A stretch of DNA of 64,000 nt from NCBI GenBank assembly GCA_028284285.1, contig JANQSA010000065.1, positions 57,713 through 121,712 on the forward strand. The letters are read 5' to 3'. Under the pieces are notes generated by a model. That model saw nothing but the letters and a program-made list of their open reading frames with translations. It was not told the DNA's origin and made no database searches. Positions 53,961-61,494 of this stretch are shown here, piece by piece. The DNA comes from Croceivirga sp. (lineage in GTDB: Bacteria; Bacteroidota; Bacteroidia; Flavobacteriales; Flavobacteriaceae). The translations under genes and the position numbers were made by a program. Within the stretch, counting starts at the first letter, position 1. Each line of letters starts with the position of its first letter.

Positions 53961-55226
53961 TTATTCATTTACTGCCATCGGTGCTGGGCGTTCGTCATAT
54001 TTCTTTTGCAGAATCTCGCCTATTATTTTGGCATCTTTCAAATGTTCGTTTATCTGGTAGTTTTCCAACATACGATCAGACTTATGCCCGGTAATGGTTC
54101 TGACCATCTGGTTGTTAATGATGTTCTTAGAGTTGGTTACAAAGGAATACCGGCCACAGTGAAACGTTATCAGTTGCCATTTGGGGTAAATTCCCTCCAC
54201 GTTTAAACCGTTTTTTTCAATACGTCTTTCCCCTCTTGTCGGTTCGTTTATTTCGGCAATCTCACAAACCTTTTTAACATACTCATTCAATCTTTGATGT
54301 GATATAGGTCTGGGGAATCCATCGGACAACAGTTCTTTGACTTTACCTACTATGGGTATTGTAACGACTATGTTATCAATATCCTTCCGTTGTTTAGTTG
54401 GCATGAACTGCAAAAAAAGCATGCTATCATGCTCTATGATGTTATTTTCGTTTATGTGCTTGGTATCGGAGATACGTATCCCTATCTCACAGGCCAATAA
54501 AAGCCATTTCCGGGCGTTTTGCAGATAGTCCGACACAATATTTGCTTTTTCAATCTGCAATAGTTCTTTAGGCTCTAAATGTATTTTATAGGCCTTTTTT
54601 GCCCTTGTCGTTTCGATTCCGTTAAGAGTTTTGGATGCTTCGATTCCGTATTTGTCCCGGTCATATTTACAGACGGTAACCAAATTTCTTAGCACCTTGT
54701 TTTTAGTACTCTCCCCCAATGGTAACCCATCCAAAAACTTGTCGGCAAATAATCCGTCAACATCTTTTACCCTGAATTTATTTTTCCCCTGGAAGGCAAT
54801 AAACTTCTTTTTGGCATACTCATATTTTTTGATGGTATTGGTTGCCCTATGTTTTTTCTTAAGGTTTCTGATGTACCGACCAAAAGCACCTTCAACGGTG
54901 TCGTCAATCCCGGATTCTGAAACTAGGCCAAAATAAACGTCAATTTGATGGCCTAACCAATTTGAGGTCATATGCTCACCATTGGCTACACTTTCATTTG
55001 CCTTGTCCTGAATAAATGTCTTTAACTTTTCGAGTTTACTTTTTGTCTTTTTGATTTTTGCGGGTGCTGATTGTTTGGGCATCCTGGTTTTTTTCGACCA
55101 GTATTTACTATCGATTGATAAATCGGATACCTTTTTTTCAAACTGGGTTTTTCGGTCTAAGGTTAGGCGGCAATAGATTGTTGCATTGTCCGATTTTGAC
55201 CGAAGGAAGTAACTTAAATTAGCCAT
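53961..55226 (-). CDS. Tyrosine recombinase (phage integrase family)
   Basis: A 421-residue site-specific recombinase. It has an N-terminal arm-binding domain (LSYFLRSKSDNATIYCRLTL), a SAM-like core domain (AFGRYIRNLKKKHRATNTIK) and a catalytic domain. The catalytic residues are Arg in ACEIGIRISDTKHI, HxxR in TFHCGRYSFVT and His/Tyr in ITGHKSDRMLENYQ. The family fits Bacteroidota mobile-element integrases, not IntI. It should integrate the element into tRNA-Leu. The gene starts 195 bases from attR. Confidence 0.95.
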   Translation of the reverse strand: MANLSYFLRSKSDNATIYCRLTLDRKTQFEKKVSDLSIDSKYWSKKTRMPKQSAPAKIKKTKSKLEKLKTFIQDKANESVANGEHMTSNWLGHQIDVYFGLVSESGIDDTVEGAFGRYIRNLKKKHRATNTIKKYEYAKKKFIAFQGKNKFRVKDVDGLFADKFLDGLPLGESTKNKVLRNLVTVCKYDRDKYGIEASKTLNGIETTRAKKAYKIHLEPKELLQIEKANIVSDYLQNARKWLLLACEIGIRISDTKHINENNIIEHDSMLFLQFMPTKQRKDIDNIVVTIPIVGKVKELLSDGFPRPISHQRLNEYVKKVCEIAEINEPTRGERRIEKNGLNVEGIYPKWQLITFHCGRYSFVTNSKNIINNQMVRTITGHKSDRMLENYQINEHLKDAKIIGEILQKKYDERPAPMAVNE

Positions 55227-55230
55227 TGTA

Positions 55231-55243
55231 ATAACATTTGAAC
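55231..55243 (-). repeat. 13 bp motif, copy 2
   Basis: ATAACATTTGAAC, identical to 52306-52318, 4 bases before the recombinase ATG on the minus strand. It is well placed to regulate translation or transcription. Confidence 0.6.
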
Positions 55244-55259
55244 GGTACTAATATACGTC

Positions 55260-55291
55260 TTTCCTTGCGCTTTCCTTGCATTTTCCTTGCA
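55260..55291 (+). promoter_or_regulatory. Right arm-type repeats of the recombinase
   Basis: TTTCCTTGCG (55260), TTTCCTTGCA (55271) and TTTCCTTGCA (55282) recur with an exact 11-base period, in the same orientation as the two left-end copies. Confidence 0.7.
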
Positions 55292-55421
55292 TTTTTACCC
55301 CTTTATACAGTTTCATGCAATTCTATGCATTTGCTTAAAAGCCCTTTATTTAGGATGCTAACGCAATGTTTTAAAGAGATTTTGTTAATTTTCAGAGTGT
55401 TAAGATTAGGGTAAGTTGTAC

Positions 55422-55436
55422 TCCCGTCCCGAGTAC
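55422..55436 (+). other. Right attachment site (attR)
   Basis: TCCCGTCCCGAGTAC, identical to attL. A perfect 10 bp terminator hairpin follows 7 bases later. Confidence 0.8.
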
Positions 55437-55443
55437 AACGAGG

Positions 55444-55470
55444 AAACCCTTACATGGTAAGGGTTTTTTT
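55444..55470 (+). terminator. Terminator behind attR
   Basis: AAACCCTTAC and GTAAGGGTTT form a perfect 10 bp stem with an ATG loop, followed by T residues. Confidence 0.85.
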
Positions 55471-55570
55471 GTTGAACAAAGTGAAACAAAAACGGGACTT
55501 GTGCCTGCCTGGCGGCAGACAGGTTCACTGCCGAAGCACTGAGGCACCCGTCCCGAGTACCAATACATAG

Positions 55571-55600
55571 AAAAGTCGTAACTATGGTTACGACTTTTTT
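55571..55600 (+). terminator. Terminator behind the third tRNA-end remnant
   Basis: AAAAGTCGTAAC and GTTACGACTTTT form a perfect 12 bp stem with a TATG loop, then TT. It follows the remnant at 55547-55560 by 10 bases. Confidence 0.85.
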
Positions 55601-55746
55601 GTTTTTGGGGTTTAGGCAAATCTGATTTGTAAAAAGTCCGAAAACAAAAAAACAATCATGCTAATGATTGACTTTTCTATTTTCAACAGGTTCGGATGGG
55701 GACTCGCCGCAGGCAATCCCCGTCTCGAGTACAGATGCATGAAAAG

Positions 55747-55770
55747 CCCTGACCTTATGGTCAGGGTTTT
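55747..55770 (+). terminator. Terminator behind the fourth tRNA-end remnant
   Basis: CCCTGACC and GGTCAGGG form a perfect 8 bp stem with a TTAT loop, then TTTT. It follows the remnant at 55717-55732 by 14 bases. Confidence 0.85.
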
Positions 55771-56122
55771 TGCTTTTTAAGCAAGTCATCAGCAGCACAC
55801 TACCGTAGGATTTTTGGGATGGGTAGTATATATTCCAATACTCGCATCGTCCTGTAAACTGCTCCTGGGATGCCCTGGCTACCTATTATCGTTTTTGAAC
55901 CGTTTTTACGGTTTGGATACCACCGTAAATTCTTTTGGATAATTGTTGCCCATAGCTTAAAAAGTTGGGTTTCATCGGTTGTATTTCCTATTTTGGAGGT
56001 ATATAGATGTATTTTACATCTATATAAACAAGTTCTCTGCAAGCTAAAAGCCAACCGCACAAAGCAAAGAGTGCTACCGCACACATTGCTTTTTTACCAA
56101 CGCTAAAAATAAAAATGAATAA

Positions 56123-57520
56123 ATGTTACTGACAATAACTACAACATATAAAAACGCAAATGACTTAGGATTTTTGCTACATAAACATCCTGACAAATTA
56201 CAGACTGTTGATTTAGCAGTCGGGAAAGCACACATCTTCTACCCAGAAAGTAGTGCCAATAAAACAACCGTTGCATTACTTCTCGATATTGATTCAATCG
56301 ATATGGTTCGAGGGGTAAGAAATCTTTCGGGCAAAGGCTTTTCGCTTGGACAGTATGTAAACGATAGACCTTACGTAGCATCTTCATTTATGAGTGTTGC
56401 TCTTTCTAAAGCATTTTCAACTGCAATGAATGGAAAGTGTAAAAACAGACCTGAACTGGTTGATATTGAAATGCCTTTCGAGGCGAAAATTTCTGTGCTT
56501 CCAGCACCAAAAGGTGGAGAATTACTCATCCGAAAATTGTTTGAGCCTTTGGGCTATTCAGTAGATATTGAACGACATCAATTAGATGAAAAGTTTGAAA
56601 GTTGGGGAGATAGCAAGTATTACACGGTTTCACTTTCAAACGAAGTGAAGCTAAAAGATTTACTCTCTCATTTATACGTCTTGATTCCTGCATTGGACAA
56701 CGACAAACACTATTTCGTGAGTCAAAATGAAATTGACAAACTTTTAGAAAAAGGAAAAGGTTGGTTGGAAAACCATCCCGAAAAAGAACAAATCACGAGA
56801 AGGTATTTAGTCAATCTAAATTCATTATCTCGACAGGCATTGGAACGATTAAACGAAGGAATTGACGAAGAAGAAAATGAGGATGAACTTCCTAAGGAGC
56901 TAAAAGAGAAAAAGGAAACCTTGCATCAACAACGCCTAAAATTGGTTTTAGATAAACTAAAAGATTCTGGTGCTAAAAAAGTAATAGACTTAGGCTGTGG
57001 CGAAGGGAAATTGATGCGAATGATGTTAAAGGAAAAACAATTTCAAAAGATTACAGGAATGGATATTTCTTATTCCGAATTAACGAAGTGCAAAGAACGG
57101 CTACATTGGGATGAAATAGCACCAAGGCAAAAAGAACGAATTGATTTGTTCCAAGGTGCTTTGACTTATAAAGACAAAAGATTGGAAGGTTTTGATGCCG
57201 CAGCAATCGTAGAAGTCATTGAACATATGGATGAAAATAGATTGAAATCATTTGAACGAGTCGTTTTTGAGTTTGCCAAACCCAAAAATGTAGTTCTAAC
57301 CACGCCTAACGGAGAATACAATGTAATGTTTGAAAATTTAGAGGTTGGAACTATGCGACATACAGACCATAGGTTTGAGTGGACAAGAAATGAATTTGAA
57401 AGCTGGGCAAATCAAGTCGCAGAAAACAATAATTATTCGGTGCAATTCGAACCAATCGGAGAAGTTGACGAAAAAGTAGGAGCACCTTCACAAATGGCAA
57501 TATTTGAATATGGAAATTAA
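56123..57520 (+). CDS. hen1: Bacterial Hen1, 3'-end RNA 2'-O-methyltransferase
   Basis: A 465-residue protein. The N-terminal domain starts MLLTITTTYKNANDLGFLLH, characteristic of bacterial Hen1. The C-terminal methyltransferase has motif I KKVIDLGCGEGKLMRMML and the metal site AIVEVIEHMDEN (ExxEH) with a His in MRHTDHRFEW. Hen1 adds a 2'-O-methyl group to the 3' end of cleaved RNA before ligation, so the repaired RNA resists a second cut by ribotoxins. It overlaps pnkp by 11 bases. Confidence 0.93.
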   Translation: MLLTITTTYKNANDLGFLLHKHPDKLQTVDLAVGKAHIFYPESSANKTTVALLLDIDSIDMVRGVRNLSGKGFSLGQYVNDRPYVASSFMSVALSKAFSTAMNGKCKNRPELVDIEMPFEAKISVLPAPKGGELLIRKLFEPLGYSVDIERHQLDEKFESWGDSKYYTVSLSNEVKLKDLLSHLYVLIPALDNDKHYFVSQNEIDKLLEKGKGWLENHPEKEQITRRYLVNLNSLSRQALERLNEGIDEEENEDELPKELKEKKETLHQQRLKLVLDKLKDSGAKKVIDLGCGEGKLMRMMLKEKQFQKITGMDISYSELTKCKERLHWDEIAPRQKERIDLFQGALTYKDKRLEGFDAAAIVEVIEHMDENRLKSFERVVFEFAKPKNVVLTTPNGEYNVMFENLEVGTMRHTDHRFEWTRNEFESWANQVAENNNYSVQFEPIGEVDEKVGAPSQMAIFEYGN

Positions 57521-60083
57521 AGTACCTGAATTATCATTGGTTTTGCTCATTGGTGCTTCGGGTTCAGGGAAAAGCACTTTTGCAAGCAAATATTTTGACA
57601 AGCACGAAATTGTTTCTTCTGATGTGTGCAGAGGAATTGTGTCAAACGATGAAAACAATCAGGCTGCTACAGGCGATGCATTTGATTTGTTGAATTTCAT
57701 CATTGCAAAGCGTCTTAAAAATGGACTTCTGACTGTTGTAGATGCTACCAATGTTCAAAAAGAATCAAGGAAGAAGCTTGTCAATTTAGCAAGAGAGTAT
57801 CATACTCTACCTGTTGCTATTGTATTGGATTTACCGCAAAGAATTTGTGAAGATAGAAACGAAAATCGTGAAGACCGGAATTTTGGTGGACACGTTATTC
57901 GCCAGCAAAAGCAACAACTCAAACGGTCTATCAAAGGATTAAAAAGGGAAGGGTTTAGAAAAATCTATGTCTTAAAATCAGAAGAAGAAGTCGCAGAAAT
58001 ATCTGGTATTACACGTGAAAAACTTTATAATGATAAAAAGGATTTGCACGGACCGTTTGATATTATTGGAGACATTCACGGATGCTATGATGAAACAATT
58101 GAACTTCTTGAAAAACTAAACTATAAGATTTCTTCTGTAGAGGACAACGGAACTAATTACGGCATTGAAGTAACACATCCTGAAAACAGACAAGTCATTT
58201 TTATTGGAGATTTAGTAGATAGAGGCCCAAATTCGCCTTCTGTATTGAAGTTGGCAATGAGTATGGTAAGAAGTGGAGTTGCATTATGTGTTCCTGGAAA
58301 CCACGATTTAAAACTTCAAAAGAAACTTAATGGGAAAAATGTTCAGCTAAAACACGGTTTGGCTGAAACAATGGAGCAATTAGAAAATGAATCTGGTGCC
58401 TTCAAAGAAGACGTAAGGGAGTTTCTCTATAGTCTAATTTCTCACTACATTTTAGACAATGGCAAGTTGGCTGTTGCACACGCAGGAATCAAAGAAGAAA
58501 TGCAAGGTCGTGGTTCTGGTGCTGTTCGTTCTTTCTGTCTATATGGAGAAACTACAGGAGAAATTGACGAGTTTGGATTGCCTGTCCGCTACAATTGGGC
58601 TTCCGAGTACAGGGGAAAAGCAAAAGTTGTTTATGGACATACGCCTGTTCCAAAAGCTGAATGGTTAAATAAAACCATTGACATTGACACAGGTTGTGTT
58701 TTTGGTGGTGAATTGACAGCGTTGCGTTATCCCGGAGAAGAGTTGGTTTCAGTAAAGGCTAAGAAAGTTTATTGCGAGCCTGCAAAACCGTTGGTAACCG
58801 AATCAGATTCTAATTTAAGTCACCAACAAGAATATGATGATTTACTCAATATTGATGATGTTATTGGCAAGCGAATTGTGCAAACTCGATTACGAAACAA
58901 CCTGACTATTAGAGAGGAAAATTCTATTGCGGCTTTAGAAGTAATGAGTCGTTTTGCTATCAATCCAAAATGGTTGATTTATTTACCACCAACAATGTCG
59001 CCTTGTGGAACAAGTGAGCTACCAAACTATTTGGAACATCCGCAACAAGCTATCAATTACTACAAAAAAAGAAATATAGACAAGATAGTTTGCGAAGAAA
59101 AGCATATGGGTTCTCGTGCTGTTTTGGTGGCCTGTAAAGATGAGCAAACCGTTTTAGAACGTTTCGGGATTGAAAATGAAGGTATAGGCATTTGCTACAC
59201 TCGTACAGGGCGAAACTTTTTTAATGACGAAAATATCGAGAAAGAGTTTTTAAGAAGAGTTCAAAATGCGCTGACAAAATCAAACTTTTGGGAAAAACAC
59301 AATACAAATTGGGTTTGCTTAGATACAGAGCTAATGCCTTGGTCAGCAAAGGCTCAAGCATTATTGAAAGAGCAATATGCAGCTGTTGGTACTTCTGCGA
59401 AAAATGCTTTAACAGAAGTTGAGCAAATTTTACAGCAATCCTCTAAAAGAAATATTGAAGGAATAGATATTCTGCTTGACAAATACAGTAGTAAACTTAA
59501 GTCAATAGATAAATTTATTGATTCGTACAGAAATTATTGCTGGGAAGTGACGAGTATAGAGGATTTTAAACTTGCACCTTTTCACATTTTAGCAACCGAA
59601 GGCGAAGTTCACGTGAATAAAAATCACGAATGGCATATGGAAAATATCAAAGAAATATGCCTTGCAGATGAAAAGATTTTTAGAATCACGCCATATAAAA
59701 TTGTGGAAACTCAAAATGATGAAAGCGTAATTGATGTGATTCAATGGTGGACAGAATTGACCGAAAAAGGCGGAGAAGGAATGGTAGTGAAACCATATGA
59801 CTTTGTGAGCTACGGAAAAGAAGGACTTTTACAACCTGCTGTAAAATGTAGAGGAAGTGAGTATTTGAGAATTATTTACGGAGCAGAATATGATACGCCT
59901 GAAAATATGGAAAGGCTTAAAAATAGAGGACTTTCCAAAAAGAGGTCATTAGCTTTAAGAGAATTTGCTTTAGGTGTTGAAGGATTAGAAAGATTTGTTA
60001 AAGAAGAACCTTTAAGGCGAATTCACGAGAGCGTATTTGGAGTATTGGCATTGGAAAGTGAAGACGTTGACCCAAGGTTATAG
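57510..60083 (+). CDS. pnkp: Pnkp, polynucleotide kinase-phosphatase with ligase domain
   Basis: An 857-residue three-domain RNA-repair enzyme. The kinase domain (residues 1-170) has P-loop LLIGASGSGKSTFASKYF. The metallophosphoesterase domain (about 185-430) has GDIHGCYDET, GDLVDRGPNSP and GNHDLK. The adenylyltransferase domain (about 450-857) has the nucleotidyl Lys in CEEKHMGSRAVLVA and further GEGMVVKPYD. It heals 5'-OH and 2',3'-cyclic ends and joins them together with Hen1. I chose ATG 57510 over an in-frame TTG at 57504. The length is as in other bacterial Pnkp. Confidence 0.95.
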   Translation: MEIKVPELSLVLLIGASGSGKSTFASKYFDKHEIVSSDVCRGIVSNDENNQAATGDAFDLLNFIIAKRLKNGLLTVVDATNVQKESRKKLVNLAREYHTLPVAIVLDLPQRICEDRNENREDRNFGGHVIRQQKQQLKRSIKGLKREGFRKIYVLKSEEEVAEISGITREKLYNDKKDLHGPFDIIGDIHGCYDETIELLEKLNYKISSVEDNGTNYGIEVTHPENRQVIFIGDLVDRGPNSPSVLKLAMSMVRSGVALCVPGNHDLKLQKKLNGKNVQLKHGLAETMEQLENESGAFKEDVREFLYSLISHYILDNGKLAVAHAGIKEEMQGRGSGAVRSFCLYGETTGEIDEFGLPVRYNWASEYRGKAKVVYGHTPVPKAEWLNKTIDIDTGCVFGGELTALRYPGEELVSVKAKKVYCEPAKPLVTESDSNLSHQQEYDDLLNIDDVIGKRIVQTRLRNNLTIREENSIAALEVMSRFAINPKWLIYLPPTMSPCGTSELPNYLEHPQQAINYYKKRNIDKIVCEEKHMGSRAVLVACKDEQTVLERFGIENEGIGICYTRTGRNFFNDENIEKEFLRRVQNALTKSNFWEKHNTNWVCLDTELMPWSAKAQALLKEQYAAVGTSAKNALTEVEQILQQSSKRNIEGIDILLDKYSSKLKSIDKFIDSYRNYCWEVTSIEDFKLAPFHILATEGEVHVNKNHEWHMENIKEICLADEKIFRITPYKIVETQNDESVIDVIQWWTELTEKGGEGMVVKPYDFVSYGKEGLLQPAVKCRGSEYLRIIYGAEYDTPENMERLKNRGLSKKRSLALREFALGVEGLERFVKEEPLRRIHESVFGVLALESEDVDPRL

Positions 60084-60305
60084 CCAAAACATTTGCAAGC
60101 ACATTGCCATCGTCGTTCCTGCGGTGTCAAAGAGCACGCAAGCCAACGCTGACAAACAAACGGAATGAAAAAAGCCAGCAGAGAACAAGGGGTATAAGTA
60201 ATAGGGGTTTAAGTGATAAAACAAAAGATAGAATATAAAATAAAGGTCAGTCTAAAACCGAAAGGTTTGTGAGTAGAAATCCGCTACTACTCATACACGA
60301 GACCG
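60084..60305. other. Gap after pnkp ending in a cassette boundary
   Basis: It opens GCCAAAACATTTGCAAGCAC and ends GAGACCG^TTATGTG, the last part being the closing half of a cassette site. A GAGTAG...CTACTC hairpin lies at about 60270-60290. The opening box (ACAATGGCTATAA) is not seen, so the pnkp operon cannot be shown to be a cassette. GTTATAGCC overlapping the pnkp stop resembles the start of cassette 5. Confidence 0.45.
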
Positions 60306-61468
60306 TTATGTGTGATTAAAAAATATCACGTAAAGTATGAAGATTATTAAATCAATTTTGACTTTGATATTAGCTTTTACAACTTTGGGAGTTTACTCAC
60401 AAAGCGATGAATACCCATATCCTTCATTAAGTCCGAAAGGAACAATAACCCAAATCGTTGGAAATACGACTATCTCAATAGAATACGAAAGACCTTCTGC
60501 TCGAAAAAGAGAGGTTTTTGGAAACCTAGTTCCTTGGAATAAAGTTTGGCGAACAGGCGCAGGCCATTGTACAAAAATCAGTTTTGAAAAAAATGTCGTT
60601 GTAGGTGGACAAAATATCGATGCTGGCAAGTACTCTCTTTTTACTATTCCAAACGAAAAAGAATGGATTGTAATCATTAACAGGGACACAACGCTCTATG
60701 GAAGCTATAATTACGACTTGCGAAAGGATGTTGCAAGATTTGTTAGCATTCCCGAAAAAACAAATCGATTCTATGAAACTCTGAATTTTGATATCGAAAT
60801 TATACCCAACAATGCAAAAATTGTTATTTCCTGGGCGCATACCCAATTAAGTTTTGATGTAGAAACCACTACTGATGATGATTTAAACAACTTTATAAAA
60901 AATGAACTTTTCACAAGAAAAAATAAAGAATCAAATATTTACGCAGGTGCATCAGAATATCTGTTTTACAAAGGTGATAATTTTGCAAACGCATTAAAAC
61001 TTGCAGATATTGCTATCGAACTAGATGCAAATAACGGATGGGCAAGAAGTTTAAAAGTCAGGATTTATGAAAAACAGAAATTATATGACAATGCTATGGA
61101 TGAGGTCAATTTGGCAATTAAAAATATAAATTCAAGAGATTATAAGAATATAGCAGAGAAAGAAAATGAGCTAAGCCAATTCAAAAAGGATTTGGACAGA
61201 ATAAAAAAGTTAAAGGAAAAATAATCACGCATAACAATGGCTATAATTCACCAGCCCGACAGTGGTCTGGCGGGTTGCTGCTCGCCTACCCCTAATGTTT
61301 TTAATTACATTTAATATCAAACGAATAAGCCTCGGCAATAAATTGAACAGTGCCTTCCTCTCGCTATGCTCGTCGGAGGCAATAACGTTCCGAGCGAAGC
61401 GAACAGTGAAACAAAACATACCTGCCTACCGGTTTACATGCCCCTGGCATGCAGGCAGGGCCGGACCG
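60306..61468 (+). mobile_element. Integron-like gene cassette 4 (DUF2911)
   Basis: 1163 bp between GACCG^TT boundaries. The first bases TTATGTGTGATT are the reverse complement, with one mismatch, of AATCACGCATAA (61223-61234) directly before its box ACAATGGCTATAA. It carries one + strand gene, AT-rich, 31 bases after the boundary. Confidence 0.7.
60337..61224 (+). CDS. DUF2911 secreted protein with TPR-like tail
   Basis: A 295-residue protein: signal peptide MKIIKSILTLILAFTTLGVY, then a DUF2911 domain (ISIEYERPSARKREVFGNLV, PWNKVWRTGAGHCTKISFEK, GKYSLFTIPNEKEWIVIINR). The C-terminal 90 residues form TPR-like helices (FANALKLADIAIELDANNGW, LYDNAMDEVNLAIKNI). The function of DUF2911 is unknown. 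As a cassette passenger it is AT-rich, and its stop codon lies within the first bases of the cassette site. Confidence 0.85.
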   Translation: MKIIKSILTLILAFTTLGVYSQSDEYPYPSLSPKGTITQIVGNTTISIEYERPSARKREVFGNLVPWNKVWRTGAGHCTKISFEKNVVVGGQNIDAGKYSLFTIPNEKEWIVIINRDTTLYGSYNYDLRKDVARFVSIPEKTNRFYETLNFDIEIIPNNAKIVISWAHTQLSFDVETTTDDDLNNFIKNELFTRKNKESNIYAGASEYLFYKGDNFANALKLADIAIELDANNGWARSLKVRIYEKQKLYDNAMDEVNLAIKNINSRDYKNIAEKENELSQFKKDLDRIKKLKEK

Positions 61469-61480
61469 TTATAGCCAACT
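61223..61480 (+). other. attC-like cassette site 4, long
   Basis: It opens AATCACGCATAACAATGGCTATAATTCACC (box 61235-61247) and closes GCCGGACCG^TTATAGCC. The 245-base interior holds an AGCCCGACAG...CTGGCGGGTT stem near the left and a CCTGCC...GGCAGG palindrome (61420-61460) near the right, so it is expanded by repeats. Confidence 0.65.
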
Positions 61481-61494
61481 TGAGAAAAACAATT

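Larger units (their letters stand above)
49109..55436. mobile_element. 6.3 kb integrated element at tRNA-Leu (satellite- or IME-like)
   Basis: Bounded by exact 15 bp direct repeats TCCCGTCCCGAGTAC at 49109-49123 and 55422-55436; the left copy is the tRNA 3' end. All genes read on the minus strand: recombinase (53961-55226), unknown cargo (53008-53907), excisionase-like (52743-52910), unknown (52334-52738), candidate replication protein (51302-52123), terminase-small-like (50957-51283) and four unknowns. No structural phage genes, relaxase, VirD4 or T4SS are present, so it cannot move on its own by known routes. A helper-dependent phage satellite or minimal integrative element is the best guess. 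Confidence 0.8.
55437..56122. other. Gene-free stretch with tRNA-Leu end remnants and terminators
   Basis: It contains two further tRNA-end remnants, CCCGTCCCGAGTAC (55547-55560) and TCCCCGTCTCGAGTAC (55717-55732), each followed by a terminator. A GCCTGCCTGGCGGCAGACAG palindrome (55503-55522) lies close by. From 55800 to 56122 there is an unassigned region with a GCAAGCTAAAAGCCAACCGC segment (56039-56058) just before hen1. No gene is supported. Confidence 0.6.

Noticed and set aside
53961..55226. Tyrosine recombinase as the integron integrase of the cassettes
   Set aside because: Its domains fit a mobile-element integrase tied to tRNA-Leu by att sites and arm repeats. It lacks the IntI-type length and context and lies between, not next to, the two cassette blocks.
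49109..55436. Integrated filamentous phage
   Set aside because: A gene II/X-like Rep is only tentatively seen, and there is no Zot-type ATPase and no small coat-protein cluster.
55800..56084. 94-codon minus-strand frame as a gene
   Set aside because: No family likeness, no recognisable start region, and it overlaps a repeat-like sequence. An equally long frame exists on the other strand. Treated as noncoding or a degraded remnant.
61366..61494. Longer N-terminus of the esterase-like gene
   Set aside because: The extension would read through the cassette site and its palindrome. The lipoprotein signal begins only at the GTG (or TTG) start.
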